Part shown: positions 11,473-23,776 of the stretch, piece by piece
Layout: every line of letters starts with the position of its first letter
Position numbering within the stretch: the first letter of the stretch is position 1
NCBI RefSeq assembly: GCF_008831285.2
Contig: NC_045139.1
Coordinates: 20,068,412 to 20,132,411, forward strand
Source: Nymphaea colorata
Taxonomy: Eukaryota > Streptophyta > Magnoliopsida > Nymphaeales > Nymphaeaceae
Reading direction: 5' to 3'
DNA: 64,000 bases
Made by a program: the position numbers and the translations under genes
The notes under the pieces: model-generated
The model's input: the letters and a program-made list of their open reading frames with translations, nothing else
What the model was told of the DNA's origin: nothing
The model's database searches: none

Positions 11473-12150
11473 ACAATGCTAGGAAATAACCTTCATCACC
11501 TTGAACACCTTTGTTGAAGCAATGGCTGAGACCCTATTGCTCATTCATTGGTTGTGACAAGAAAATTTCCTGTCACCTCGAGTGCCTTTTGGTGAAATTT
11601 TTGTTTTCACCAAAGGCTGGATTTTGAACTTGTTAAAATTCTCCAAACTAGCGTTTGGGTTGAGCTTGCTTCAAAAAAGTCCTTAGCCAAAAGGCCAAGT
11701 TGCGCTTGCTTCACAAAATTCCCTTGTCTGGTGACATGGTTGAGCTAGCTTTTAGAAAGCTTTGAACCTAGCGGCCGGATTGCGCTTTATCAAATCTTTA
11801 GCTTAATAGCTGGTTGATTTGATTGGAATATGATCCTTTTTCTATGGACAATGATAATTGTTCATGAGAAAAACTTGTTGCAAAAGAAATTTAAAAATGT
11901 CCTTAAAATATTAAAAAAAATGCTCCAGTATTAGCAATTGCCATGATTGATAGGATCTTATTCAAAATAGATTGCTGGGTAGAAGATAAAAGGTTGATGT
12001 CTTGGATTGAGACTGAGGCGAAGAAAGTAATGAAAATTGCCTCAATCAAATGAGCAAAATTATAAAAATGAGGTATATGTTCCCTTAACGGGGAAATGAG
12101 GGTGTAAGGTAGTAGTGACATATATATGAACTTTGGTATGCAAGAATTTG
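11473..12150. other. Interior spacer of the non-coding element
   Basis: There is no coding signal. The stretch holds scattered GAGCTTGCTT/GCGCTTGCTT phrases (11660-11790) that look like a decayed short repeat, then AT-rich sequence. Confidence 0.5.
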
Positions 12151-13745
12151 TGTTTTGTCTCTGAGGTGAAGAAATTGAGACAAAGCTTGTAGGAGAGAAA
12201 TTTGTTATAAGAATATGATCGGTAGATGATAATTCTCATAGCGAGATATCAAGTTGATAATATAGGAAAATGGAACATCTCAATTTCGAAAGAATTAAAT
12301 CTCAAGTAGAGTATAAATATATGAGGTTTGACTCAAGAAAATATAGATTCAACTGGGTGAATGAATAAGTCAAAAATCAAATGTTCGATGAATGAAAATG
12401 GAATGTAATGAGAGCATTAGCAAAAATCTTGGAACAAATGATGACCTAGTAGAAAAATGGTAGAAAGACAGACCATATGTTTTGAAGCCAAAAAATTATT
12501 AGGCTAAATATAAGTGTGGAAACAAAAAATGTATGGCCTGAGTCAAGCACATGTTGATCACAGACTGAGATTGAGGCGGAGAAAATAATGAAAATTGCCT
12601 CAAATGCATAAAAATTGATATGAGATGGTGAAAGGTAATATCACGTGTCTGCACTTGGATATGAAAGAATTTTGACACGTAATTGGGACAAAGCTTATAT
12701 GAAAGGAATTTGTTATAGAAATATGATTGTTAAATAGTGATTTTCATAGCAAGATATCAAGTTGATAATATTGGAAAATAGAGAGAACTATGAGCAATTT
12801 ATCAATACATGATGTTTGATTCATGCATGTCTAATGATTGAAAATAGAGTATAATCGAGTAAAGCAAAGATTGACATTCAATTTGGAATAAATGATTGTC
12901 CAATGAAATTATGAAAGTAATAAAATAGGGAGAAAGAGATACTATGGGTGTTGATGCTAGAAAATTGTCAAGCAGAGTCACGTTCAAGAATGTGATTCCA
13001 GACAAATAAATGATGGATTGACAAATAACAATCGATGTCCTAACTTATGGAAGTAGTAGAATACAAAGAAATACACCCTATAAGTATTGAGGATAGAGAA
13101 TTATGAGGAAAAAGAATGTATGACCTAAGACAAGCAAAGTCGGTAATTGAATTAGAAAACGTGAGGTTGGATCAATGAATAAATGAGTGATTGACAAAGT
13201 ACGATGAAATGTAGATTTTTGAAGCAATTCTACAACAAAAAGATGGACTTGTCAAAGAATAATTAATGACCCATGGAAAGAAAGATACACTATGTGTATT
13301 GAAGCTAGAAAGTTATTGGGCTGCATATGAATGAGGTAAAAATAATGCATGACCTGAGTCAAGTGAGTTGATAATTGGGCCAATAGGTGGCCATCATGTT
13401 CAAGAATGTGAGGTCGGACAAATAAATAAGGGATTGACAATGTATAATAAAATGTAGATTTTGAAGCAACTCTAGAGAAATAGACTTGCCAATGAATAAT
13501 TGATGATCCAATGAAATTATGAAAATAGTAAAATGTGAGGAAAGACACATCATAAGTATTGAAACTTGGAAAAAAATATTTGGTTAAAATGAGAGCAAAA
13601 GAATGCATGACCTAAGTCAAACAAAATTTATAATTGAGCCAATAACTGGCTATCATGTTTAAAAATATGAAGTTGGACAAATGAATAGATGAGAGACTGA
13701 CAAAGTATGATAAAATACAAATCTTAAAGTGATTCTGAAAAATGG
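12150..13745. repeat. Degenerate long-period tandem repeat, about 250 bp
   Basis: The phrase ATGCATGACCTRAGTCAA recurs near 12531, 13112, 13347 and 13602. GATATCAAGTTGATAATAT recurs near 12244 and 12752. Between them the same blocks repeat in order: ATGTAGATTTTGAAGCAA, GAATAATTGATGA, AAGTATTGAA. Spacing is 235-255 bases, or about twice that where a unit boundary is lost. The units are diverged and have indels, so the exact count is uncertain. Confidence 0.7.
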
Positions 13746-14614
13746 ATGACAGTATTTGAAAAAAATCAATGTCATTTAGATAGTACGGTTAAAGCATGAG
13801 CTTATGGTGTGATCATGTTGAAGAGTATATAGAGATGATCGAAGAAGACATTGATTTAAATAATAAAATGGAATGTAAAATTATTCAATTGATCAAAGAT
13901 TGTATGAAAGACGAACATGCAATCATCATACAATGATAAACATCCAACATTTTTGAAAGTCACCTTTATCTTGCATATATTTGGAAAAGGAGCATAGGAC
14001 CCTAATTGAATTGGGTTTGATTGAGTATAATTATTTCATATAAGATATGCCAATATAGCTTAGCCAAGAGGCTTAGTACGAGCATAGACTTCTTGATTTG
14101 GCAACTAAGGGTAAGGTTTATCAACTTCTTATTGGACACTCATCGATATACCACAAGTTACCACTCAAGGTACTAACGATGGGGCTTTCCCGCCCAAGGT
14201 GTGGTATAGTTGTAAGGCTTAGTCTTGTGCTATCGCCTAAGACCAAACCCGACAACATGATGACCAGGACAAAATAGGTATGAGAAATTTTGAATTATGA
14301 GAAATCATGTAAAATGAGTTGTCTCTAATTCAATGTTGCCTAAGATGATGATTAAAATAAGAAGAAGAACAAACATTGTCTTCAAACAACTCTTAAATTA
14401 AAGAGGGTTGTATTCGATGCTAGATCTAGGTGAACATGATTGATCCTCCACAATTAGTCTTATGTGCAAGAAAACAAACACAATCACCAAGCAATGCAAT
14501 GATGTGCCAATGGGGTCAAGGTCAAAATAAGAGACATGCTTTATCATTGGCAATATGTGAGATGTTCAAATTAATAAAAATGCATCAATTATAATCATAG
14601 CCAGACGATGACGG

Positions 14615-14632
14615 GACCCATCACGGTCTCCA
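14615..14632 (-). other. Candidate primer-binding site
   Basis: On the minus strand TGGAGACCGTGATGGGTC starts two bases downstream of the right LTR end. TGG start and two-base spacing are as expected. It resembles the tRNA-Arg-type site known from Ogre/Tat elements but has several mismatches, so the tRNA assignment is tentative. Confidence 0.5.
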
Positions 14633-14634
14633 TC

Positions 14635-17310
14635 TATTTGCATCCCCAAAATTTTTGGTTTTTTAGAGTGCTCCAAAAAAATGAGATTTTTATTTGAAAA
14701 TAAAAGAGAAAAGGACTCGCCCGTCGGTACGAGGATCAACCGTTCCCGGCACCTTTACTGGGGGTAATCAATCCAAGGGTTATGTTTATTATTGATGCAT
14801 TTCATTTTGGCTTAAACATATTTTCTATATGCGGTGTAGAAGAATATTGGAAGTTTGATGTTTCAAACTTTTGAAAAGGTTCTTGAACAATTGCTTGAGA
14901 ATGTGAAACATTTTGATGAAAACTAGAGCTGTGAAATCTTTTAAATATCATTTGAAAAGCTTGGGGAATCACTTTGAAGCCATTTTAGTGTTCTCTTAAG
15001 ACTTTAAGTAAACTTGAGATTTTGCTCTAATTCGGTTACCACCTAGTTAGAACTTCACATCATCTTGCTTGAATTCTTTTAGAGATGTGTTTGTGCTCAT
15101 TTGTGATATTGAGTGGAAGTGAATGCATTGATGCATCAATCCTAAGATGAATGAAAGAAAAATAACTCATTCCTACCACAACATTCATTTAAGGCATTCC
15201 TACCATAACATACATCTAAGATTTTTGTTTTTATAATTATCATATATAAGAAAGAAAAATTTTTTGAAAATGGATTGGGATTGTAGACCATCAAGCATGA
15301 ATCCAACATTAGGTCATTACTTAAGTTGTGGTCTTAATGAAGTCGGTAAATGAAAAAATTAAAATCTTAAATGGTAAGATATTGAAAGAATAAAAAAGAT
15401 GAAGGACTACATCGAAAGAGGGATATAGAGAAAGAAAAAGATCTTGAAAATCATAAAATCACATGTTTTGAAAAAGAAAAATATGTATTTGTATACATAT
15501 ATGAAAGCTTATGAAAATGATGTTTATATCTAGTAGAGAAGAGAAGTTCATTTTAGAAAGGGAAAGAGAGATTTTAAAATGAAATACACGTACATATATA
15601 TTTATATATACGTATACGAGAGTTTATAAAAGTATGTTAAATCATAGAAAGAGAAACAACAAAGAAAGATATTCATGTGCATGCATACGTATATAACATG
15701 CATATACGCATACGTTTTCATGAATATGAAAATCATGAAATGATTTGAAAATAGCCGACTTCAAATTTTGATATAGGCCGGAAGAGAGCTTGGACTCATG
15801 CAATAGCCTAAGCTAAGTCTCCAAGACCGCATTAGAGAGATTTCTTTCAAAAAAGTTTTGGAAAATATGATTTATATGAAAACATAGAATATTTATGGTT
15901 TGGTTACAAGGGAATATGTTTCTTCCACCATTGGGTATGAAAGAAAATCTAGCAACACATCGAGGCACTCTTTAGGGTTCTTAATGGGGTGATTAGGAAA
16001 GAAACTAGCGTAAAATGACATGCAAATGCATTTTAACATGTATATTTTCGTGATGGTTTTTCCGGGTTGGACAAACCCCAACCTAAAAAATTAATATGAA
16101 AATAAAGAGCCTCAATCCATACCCTCATTCTCACCGTTCATTGGTATGTAAATAGAAAGATTATAATATCATGCATGGATAATATCAAAACAATATTTAA
16201 GAAAAGAAAGACAACATGATTCAACTATGGAATGGAATCTCATCTTTTCATGTTTCCGGTGCACTTGAGCATAGCCTCTTGGCTCTAAAATAGTGTTGAG
16301 AGCTATCTCTTATGGTCATGGGGAAATGAAAAAGAGAGGAAAATAAAGAAAGCAAAAGAACAACAAGAATATATTCAAAAAATGAGATAACATAACTCAA
16401 ACAAGAAAATGAAAGATCATCTCATCTTCTCATGCTCCCGATGCACTTGAGCATAGCCTCTTGGCTCTAAAATAGAGTTGAGAACTATCTCTTTTGGCCA
16501 TGGGGAGATGAAGAAGAGAGGAAAGAAAATATGAGAGAAATGAGAGGGATGATGATTACATACCTCTAAATGAGAAAATGACTTAAGGAAGATGAACAAC
16601 TTCACTTGAAGATCCCCTTGAGTGAAGCTCCAAGATAATGCCTCCAAAAGGGTTGTAGTTTGCTCCAAGTTGGAGAGAAATGAAAAGAGAAAAAGGGAGA
16701 GAGAGAGAGAGAGAGAGAGAAACCCTAAGTCTTCATGTGAGAATACTCTAAGGTTTCTCCCAAGGACTACTCTTGCCCAAGAGGGGGGAAGTGGGGGTAT
16801 TTATAGAAGATTTTGGAGCCAAAACCTAAAATTTGAATTTTTTTTGTAAAAGACCAAAATCGCCCTCTAAAAGGAGGTTCTTTGTAAAAAAGGATGGATA
16901 AATGGGTCTTGTTTACCCAAAAATTCAAAATTACCCTCTAAAAGGAGGTATTTTTTTTGTCAAAAAAAAGGAGAAAATGGGTCTTGTTTTCCAAAAAGAC
17001 TAAAATTGCCCTCTAAAAGGAGGTTCTTTGTCAAAAATGAGGGGCAAATGGGTCTTGTTTACCAAAAAGACCAAAATTGTCCTCTAAAAGGAGGTTATTT
17101 GCCAAAAAGGAGGGGCAAATTGGTTTTGTTTACCAAAAAGACCAAAATTTTCCTCTAAAAAGAGGTTTTTTGTTAAAAGGAAGGGCAAATGGGTCTCAAA
17201 TGCTTGATTTGGATTTGAACTTGGGTTTTGGATCTAATTTGGATCCAAAAATGGCATTTTGTGTTTTGATAAAAGTGCGTAGTCTCTTAGAAAAATTTGG
17301 GGTGATTACT
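14635..17310 (-). repeat. LTR C (5' LTR of the non-coding element)
   Basis: It aligns with LTR B from TATTTGCATCCCC to GGGGTGATTACT. Both terminal dinucleotides differ from LTR B by one base, consistent with mutation after insertion. A GA microsatellite at 16698-16721 replaces a less regular purine stretch in B. The 71-base array recurs at 16873-17180. Confidence 0.9.
16873..17180. repeat. 71-bp tandem array inside LTR C, about 5 units
   Basis: Units begin at about 16873, 16944, 17021, 17091 and 17161. The unit and copy number match LTR B, so the array predates this insertion. The second unit has a TTTTTTTT expansion. Confidence 0.88.
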
Positions 17311-17341
17311 GGTAGGGAGTTCGAAATATTTTTAAACTTGT

Positions 17342-19358
17342 TGTTTTGAAAGGGACGCGACCTTTGATCCCTTTTCAAAATTTGATTCATGGGTTCATCT
17401 TTTAGGAAACTGACTCATGCATGAATTATGCATTAATATGTACATTTAATCGTAGTTTTTCTTAGTTGAACATCATTCCCAGCTATAAAATAAATGAAAA
17501 TAAAACCTTCCCATGAGTGCTTAAATTAAAAATAAGAGCAAGAAACTGAAATGGATGAAAATGGATTAGAGTCACCTACCTTGTGGTCGGTCTTGATGAT
17601 TGATCTTCTTCCTTTCTTGTTTTCTAAATCAAGCAGTCCTAAGCAAGAATCCAAGCTTGGATTCGAGCTTAGCAAAGGAAGAAGAAGAAGAAGAATGACT
17701 TGCTAGAATTTGTGGTGGGGAAGAGAGAGCTTCTCACCACGAAAATCCTAAATAAGGATTCACTTAAGCACTCTAACTTAAGAATGGGGGGAAATGAAAA
17801 AAAGAATGAGAAAAAGGGAGGAAGAGGGCTTGGATGAATTTTCCTTATCCTCCTTAGCTGCAGCAACTTGATGAAAACTTTAAAAATTCTTTCCGCCCTT
17901 GGTTGCCAAGAAAGGGTTTATATAAAAGTGAAGAAGAGTTCAACCACCTTCTTAACTCATTGGAAACTCACTTAAGACTTTGGGGACTTGTAAAATGCAT
18001 TAAATAGGGTTTGATAATCTTAGTTGACCACACCTAACTCATTTACACGAGGTAGGTGGGCTGGGCTTGGCGTGGTCAACCTTGGTTCAGACCTAGCCGG
18101 ACATGTTTGACCAAAATTTTGGATGAAAATGTCCTTGCGTAGAATTTTGCCTTATTTTGTTCTATTTATTTTTTTCTTTGTTTGAAATTGAGCTTGTTAG
18201 GTTAAAACCTAATAGTTAAGTTCTAAATGTTATTGAAGTTTGACAATTCAAATAAAATTTTAAAATTCTATCAAATTTGGTTCGAAAATGGTATTTTCGT
18301 GCATAACTTGTTTGTAGATGGATTTCAATTGAATCAAACTTTAGTTTGAAATATTGAATTTTAATTTGGTGTTTGATTTATGCATTTGAAAATTTCAAAT
18401 GTATATTTGCCTTTCATAAAATCCTAATTTAGGTTTTGTAATTTCAATTTGCTCATAAAAGGGCAAAATTGTTCAGATTGGTCAATTTTGACCAATTGAC
18501 TAAAGTCAAAGCTCAATTGAGAGTAGTTTGACTTTTTTGAGGTAATTTGATGAATTTATGCTAAGAAAGCTCTTAATTGAGCTAAATTGCACTTTGACTG
18601 AGTTTAGTCAAAGTGAATTCGATCTGGTCAAGGTCCATTTTCATCCCCAGATTGGGTCATGGGACAGACCTACACTTTTAACTGAGTTGAGCTCATGTTG
18701 ACCGAGCCTAGCTGAAATTGGCACCACATTTGGGTGCACCCAGGTCAAACCCACTTGGATTAGGTAGGTTAGGTAAGTTTAATTCTAACACTTATTGCTT
18801 CTTTGGAATTTGATTTTTCTTAAACTAAGGGAGATAAAGAGAGATTAATGTCTCTCTTTTCCCATGAACCCGTATGTTTTCTTCTAAAAATTATTTTTTT
18901 ATTTAATTGAGGGAAAATATTTTTTGAAAAGGGGGGTGCGTGACCTCTTGGGTGGGCTTCTGACCACACGACAGCTAGGCGGCCCACACATGGGTCCCAC
19001 ATGGTTTTCTAGATCGAATTAGATCCAATTATCAGATTTAAATTAAAATTTGAATTTTACAATCGGATTTGAATTCCAAATGATATTTGTAATTGGATTT
19101 GGATTCCAAATTACATATGTAATTGGATTTGGATTCCAAATGACATTTGCAATTGGATTTGGATCCCAAATCCTACTTTGGATCTAGTTTGGATTCGCAA
19201 ACTTGCTTTGGAATTCATGTCACGAGTCCAATTCATGATTTGAATCTAAATTGTTCTTTAGATTCAAAATTGGCTTTGAAATTGTAATTTTTTACAATTC
19301 TTTTGTAAAATTTTGACATTGCTTCAATTTTGATGTGAAAAAATTTGAGGTGTTAACA
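17342..19358 (-). repeat. Left (3') LTR of the Tat-type element
   Basis: It shares long colinear sequence with 26386-28427, for example CATGGGTTCATCTTTTAG and GGTCGGTCTTGATGATTGAT. On the plus strand it ends TTTGAGGTGTTAACA at 19358, immediately before the polypurine tract complement. The plus-strand start, around TGTTTTGAAAGGGAC, is less certain. Confidence 0.85.
19061..19180. repeat. 30-bp array in the left LTR, 4 units
   Basis: Units at 19061, 19091, 19121 and 19151 each contain AATTGGATTTGGATTCCAAA, which includes the palindrome TTTGGATTCCAAA. The right LTR has only three units (28161, 28191, 28221), so the array changed copy number between the two LTRs. Confidence 0.9.
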
Positions 19359-19372
19359 GATGCCCCTCTTTG
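19359..19372 (-). other. Polypurine tract of the Tat-type element
   Basis: On the minus strand CAAAGAGGGGCATC directly precedes the LTR start TGTTAACACC. Position and purine run fit plus-strand priming. Confidence 0.75.
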
Positions 19373-20533
19373 TTGTTAAGCACATTGGAAACTTTGCTTA
19401 AAATTCACACACCAAATTTTTGTAAATTGTTTAAAAAATCTAGTTTTCAAATATTGTTGAGCCATCCTCACTTGAGGGGGAATGCTTGTCATAGACCTGA
19501 AATAAGAATATTTTTCTTCGTTTCATAGGAGACCTTATAGAGAAATTAATGTTAGTTGAAGAATTTTGTAATTGTGAAAGTTTTTGCATTCTATACTTGG
19601 AGAACTTAGCCCTTGACACCTTCTTAACCATTGGCAAATGCTTTTTCTCTCTTTTTTGCTTAGTTTTTCACCTTTTGGCTTTAGTTTTTGAATTTTGATT
19701 TTCTTTTTGAGCTACCCTTCACTATTGGGAGAAATTCCTCACCCCACCAAAACTTACTATGGAGTTCCACCACTTTGGTGGTTTTGTGTAGTTTGCTTTG
19801 TACAATATCAAGTCTATCGAGCTCTTTTTTGAACCCTTGTATCGAGCTTTGGGCCAGTAACTCCCAGACCAGTTGGCCTTAGGGTACCAAGTGTAAAACA
19901 CTCCTCGGACTTACTCAAATTCAGAAAGCTTCAGAAGACTTAATATAAGCAAAATGTTCATGGATTGCTTTTTAGCTTCACCGCGGAAGCATAGGTCGTA
20001 TGCCCACCCGCAATTGCAGAGCTTTGAACCAGAGGAACAATTACACTCACCCCGAGCTCATTGCTCAACTTGTTTTGCTTGATAGCTTTTTCTTGCATCT
20101 TGCCAAGGACTTTTAGGTCACAAGGGCTTTTTCTTATGGTGTCTCATGCTAGACCTTTACAAGTGCCCAATTGTCGGGACCAACATTAATTTCTATACAT
20201 TAACCCCACAATTTCATTAAATTTCTTGCATAGTTCCAGCCAATCCCTTGTTGTTGTCCTCAAGACTTGGGCTGATTTTGAAAATTTTAGAAATTTTTGA
20301 TGCATTTTTGAAACTTTGTGTAAGGGATATTGTGCCCCTTAGTTGGTTTGAAAATTGCTAAGAATGTGCTTAATCAAAGCACAATTGTTTTGAAATTTTT
20401 GAATTGCAAATTCAAGTATAGAATTTCTTGGGATGCAAAACATTAATTGGATTAGGGATTTTGACCCCATCGGCGTCAATTAGCCGATAAGAATTGTGAG
20501 GTAGAACCTCTTTGATGCCATATGGGGTCCTTC
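19373..20533 (-). other. 3' untranslated interior of the Tat-type element
   Basis: This lies between the end of integrase and the polypurine tract. I see no domain or tandem array here; the short ORFs are not recognisable. Confidence 0.5.
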
Positions 20534-21560
20534 TCAGTTTGGTGCCCATTTTCTCTCGGGTCTACTTCTGAGTGGAACTATAGATTTTAGTACAATATCA
20601 TTTACCTGAAATTTTCTTTCGATGACTGATTTGACATAATGTCGGGCGACTCTCTTGCGATAGACTTCAGCATGCTCTATTGCTTGTAGCCTTTTCTCGT
20701 CTAAGAGGTCTAATTGAGTAAGTTTCTTTTTTTGATACTTGCTAATTAGGAGTTCAACGAGCGCAACAAATTTCATTGCTAGTTTTTGGACATGTAATGG
20801 AAGGACAATTTTTGATCCATAGACTAATTTTGTTGGTGTAGCATTGATGGGAGTTCGAATTGTGGTTCGATACACCCAAAGTGCATTGTGTATTTTCTCG
20901 TGCCAATATCGGCTTGTTTCAATAGTCTTTTATAAGACACGAATCAAAATCTTGTTGGCATTACCTTGAGAGTAAGATGAGGAAGAAAAGTGATGTTGTA
21001 TTTTGTGTTTGTGACAGATATTACACACTTTCTTATTTTTAAAATGAATACCGTTGTAAAAAAACGATATCATGCAGGATGCCAAATCTACACTGGCCAT
21101 TACATGTCATCCTTCGACTATTTTTAAGGTGATTAGTTCGACCCATTTGGTGAAATAATCAGTAGCTGCAAGAAAATACCTATGTCTATTTGAGGCGGGT
21201 GGATTGATTGGACCAACCAAGTCGAAGGCCCACATAGAGAACGGCCAGGGTGAGCTAACTGAATGAAGGTATACTGCTGAAGCATGAATTGATGGTGCAT
21301 GCAACTGACATTTGATGCACTTTTTGACAAATTGGTGGTAGTCTCTCTACATTATGGGCCAATAGTACCCTGCTCTGACTATCTGCTTGATGAGGGTCTG
21401 ATACCCTACATGTTCCCCGCAAATTCCTTCATGAGCGTCCTGAATGACTTCTAGTGCCTCATTTGCATCGAGACCTCTAGCGTATTTTGTACTAAATCCT
21501 CTTCTATTTAGGATATCGGCTAAAATGAAATATCTTGAAGACATGTGTCTCAGAGCTCTT
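20534..21560 (-). pseudogene. Integrase of the Tat-type element, broken
   Basis: Three open pieces give integrase in order on the minus strand. At 21347-21544 is the zinc-binding region with AHEGICGEHVGYQTL and GYYWPIM. At 21107-21330 is the start of the catalytic core, with WAFDLVGPI and ATDYFTKWVE, which hold the first conserved Asp. At 20534-20875 is the C-terminal part with TPTKLVYGSKIVLPL, LDLLDEKRLQAIEHAE and RKWAPN. The stretch 20880-21100, where the second Asp and the Glu should lie, is interrupted by stops. Integrase inserts element DNA into the host genome. This copy cannot encode a continuous enzyme. Confidence 0.85.
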
Positions 21561-21625
21561 TGCTCTTTTCAAGACATTTTAGGTGAAAGTGTTCCTGTTC
21601 GGAGAAAATCTTTGATGTTCTGATA

Positions 21626-22115
21626 TCATGGTGTTTCTTTGCGTTTTGCTTGTAACACTTGTTCTAGTATGACAAAAGATGGTTTTTTGAGGCTTACGCC
21701 TTCAAAAGATCTAATAGATTCTTCAGGTTTGAAGGAGATGGTAGAGCATAAATTGGCCAAACCATCTGCAATCAGGTTAAATTTTCTTTTAACATGTAAT
21801 AGCTGATATTCCTCATATTGTGTTAAGAGGAAAGTTGCCAACTCTTGAAATGGGATCAATTTTTGATCTTTGACTTGCCAATCTCTATTGATCTGACTGA
21901 CAACTAAGAGAGAATCTCCAAAAATGTGAACTCTTTGCACTGTAAATTTGAGAAGCATTTTGATTCCGTGGATTAAGGCCTCGTATTCTACCATATTATG
22001 CGTGTAGGAGAAATTCAGTTTGAGGGACTAAAGAATCATTTCTTTTTCTGGTGTAATGAAAAGTATCCCAATGTCTACCCCAGCAGTGCTTTTAGATCCA
22101 TCAAAATGCATCTTT
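21626..22115 (-). pseudogene. Second (archaeal-type) RNase H, broken
   Basis: The open stretch 21626-21994 carries MVEYEALIHGIKML, HIFGDSLLVVSQI and NLIADGLAN, which hold the later acidic catalytic residues. The first conserved Asp appears just upstream in HFDGSKSTAGVDIG (about 22085-22110), separated from the rest by a TAG codon. This additional RNase H lies downstream of RT and is the marker that points to the Tat lineage. It would degrade RNA in the RNA-DNA hybrid during reverse transcription. Confidence 0.82.
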
Positions 22116-22249
22116 CATATTGGCTCTGGTTCGATCGTTAGAATTTGCTCATCTGAAAAATCATCATTTTTCTAATTTCTTCAGATAAAGAAAAATCTGC
22201 CAATTGATCCGTAATGGCTTAACACTTAATTAATTTATGTGACCCTTAA

Positions 22250-23149
22250 TTGACCTTAGTGATATCTTTTATGCTACCCAACTTTTTGGTGTATGTTTTC
22301 GGACCACTTAGAGGATTGCGGTCTCAAAGAAGCAGTCAGTCTTGCCAAATTTCACACCAAATATACACTTTTGTGGATTCAATCTAAGCTTATATTGTAA
22401 GAGTCTATCAAAAAGTTGAGAAAGAATGCTGATGTGATTCTCCCTTGTTTTTTACTTAATTAACAGATCATCCACATATGCATCCATGATTGGATGCATT
22501 TGATCATGAAAGATTGCTACCATAGCCTTTTGATATGTTTTCCCAGCATTTTTCAGACCAAACGGCATTACGGTATAGCAGAAGGTGCCCCATGGGGTTG
22601 TAAATGATGTTTTGGCTTACTCTTGAGTAGTCAACTTAATTTGGTTATAACTAGAATATCCATCCATAAAGGAGAACATAGTGTGGTTTGCGATACTGTC
22701 TACCAACAAGTCAATGTTTGGAAGTGGATAGTCATCTTTGGTGTGGCTTTATTCAAATCTCTAAAATCAATGCAGAATCGAATTTTATTGTTTTTCTTTG
22801 AGACTACCATGATGTTTGCTAACCATTCATAATAGTCATTTGTTTGGATGAATCCTACCTTTAGTAGGTCTTCTAGGTCTTCCTTAACTTGCCCCTAAGG
22901 ATGAGGGTCTAGTTTCCTCAACTTTTATTTGATTGTCTTGCATTTTGGTTTCAATGGCAATCGATGTTCAACCAATTTTGTATCGAGTACTAGCATGTCT
23001 TCATAAGTCCATGCAAAGGCTTCTTGATGATCTTTGAGGAAGTCTATCAACTTTTCTCTTTCTTCTGCCGAGAGACTTGTTCCAATTTGCAAAATCCTTG
23101 GATTCTCTTCTGTGCCAATGCTAATTTCCTCAATTGGATCATTAATCAA
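22250..23149 (-). pseudogene. Reverse transcriptase, broken
   Basis: The N-terminal leader at 22925-23149 has the lineage phrases NPRILQIGTSLSAEEREKL, HQEAFAWTYEDM and HRLPLKPK. Downstream pieces in shifting frames give KIRFCIDFRDLNKATPK, MFSFMDGYSSYNQIKLT and TPWGTFCYTVMPFGLKNAG. The catalytic YVDD is at 22467-22478, followed by LRLNPQKCIFGVKFGK. At least one frameshift (after DLNKATPK) and stops (TAA after KLTTQE, another soon after YVDDLLIK) break it. Only about 200 bases separate the end of RT from the second RNase H, so the connection and the usual gypsy RNase H appear to be deleted. Confidence 0.85.
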
Positions 23150-23776
23150 AGGTGACAGTTGATCTTGTCTTTTTATTTATGGACATTCCACCTTAGTGAG
23201 TTCTGGATTTACCTCTTTGAAAGATTTTGATGTTTGATGCTCAGGTGTCATCCTAAAGATTATAAAGAGGTTAGATTGAATTTGAGACATTTTATATGGA
23301 AGTAAATTGCATGGCATTGCATATTTGAAGGTATACAAAATAAAGACATTTGGTCTATTGGAGTACAACGACAACAACATGATGACCGAATGACAAAATG
23401 ATAATGGATTTGTTGATTCAGATTGATGGTGAACATCTGCCTATGGTGTTGCACTTGATGAAAGGTACCGACTTGAATTCTTCCTTGGTATCACTTTTAC
23501 ATAACTTTGACATCCTAAGGCTTGAGTGCCTCATGGTCCTGTCAAGGTAATTGGTTCCAAAATTCTATTTTCATATTTGCTAAGGCCAGTGAATGGTTGG
23601 TAGCCATCGCGTATGAGTAAATCTAATCATTTCTCATTCTGGTAGAAATTTTTGAATAATGGATGACTTTTGTAACCTGTTTCAGCCTTAGTACTTTTTT
23701 TTACCCACATTTGTTTCTTTGGCTTCTGAATGACCAATTTGCTAAGACCTTAAGATATTTCTTTTTCTTTGCATAC

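Larger units (their letters stand above)
8367..17310 (-). mobile_element. Complete non-coding LTR retrotransposon (LARD-like)
   Basis: Two direct LTRs, each 2676 bases by my boundaries, enclose a 3.6-kb interior. A 5-bp duplication, GGTAG, flanks the element at 8362-8366 and 17311-17315. The element reads on the minus strand: a polypurine tract (AAAGAGAGGC) abuts the left LTR at 11043, and a primer-binding site candidate lies two bases inside the right LTR at about 14632. No gag, protease, RT, RNase H or integrase is visible. The interior is dominated by tandem repeats, so the element must have been copied in trans. Its LTR/PPT junction resembles that of the adjacent Tat-type gypsy element (GATGCC(C/T)CTCTTTG next to the LTR), which suggests a Tat-type parent. 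Confidence 0.85.
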
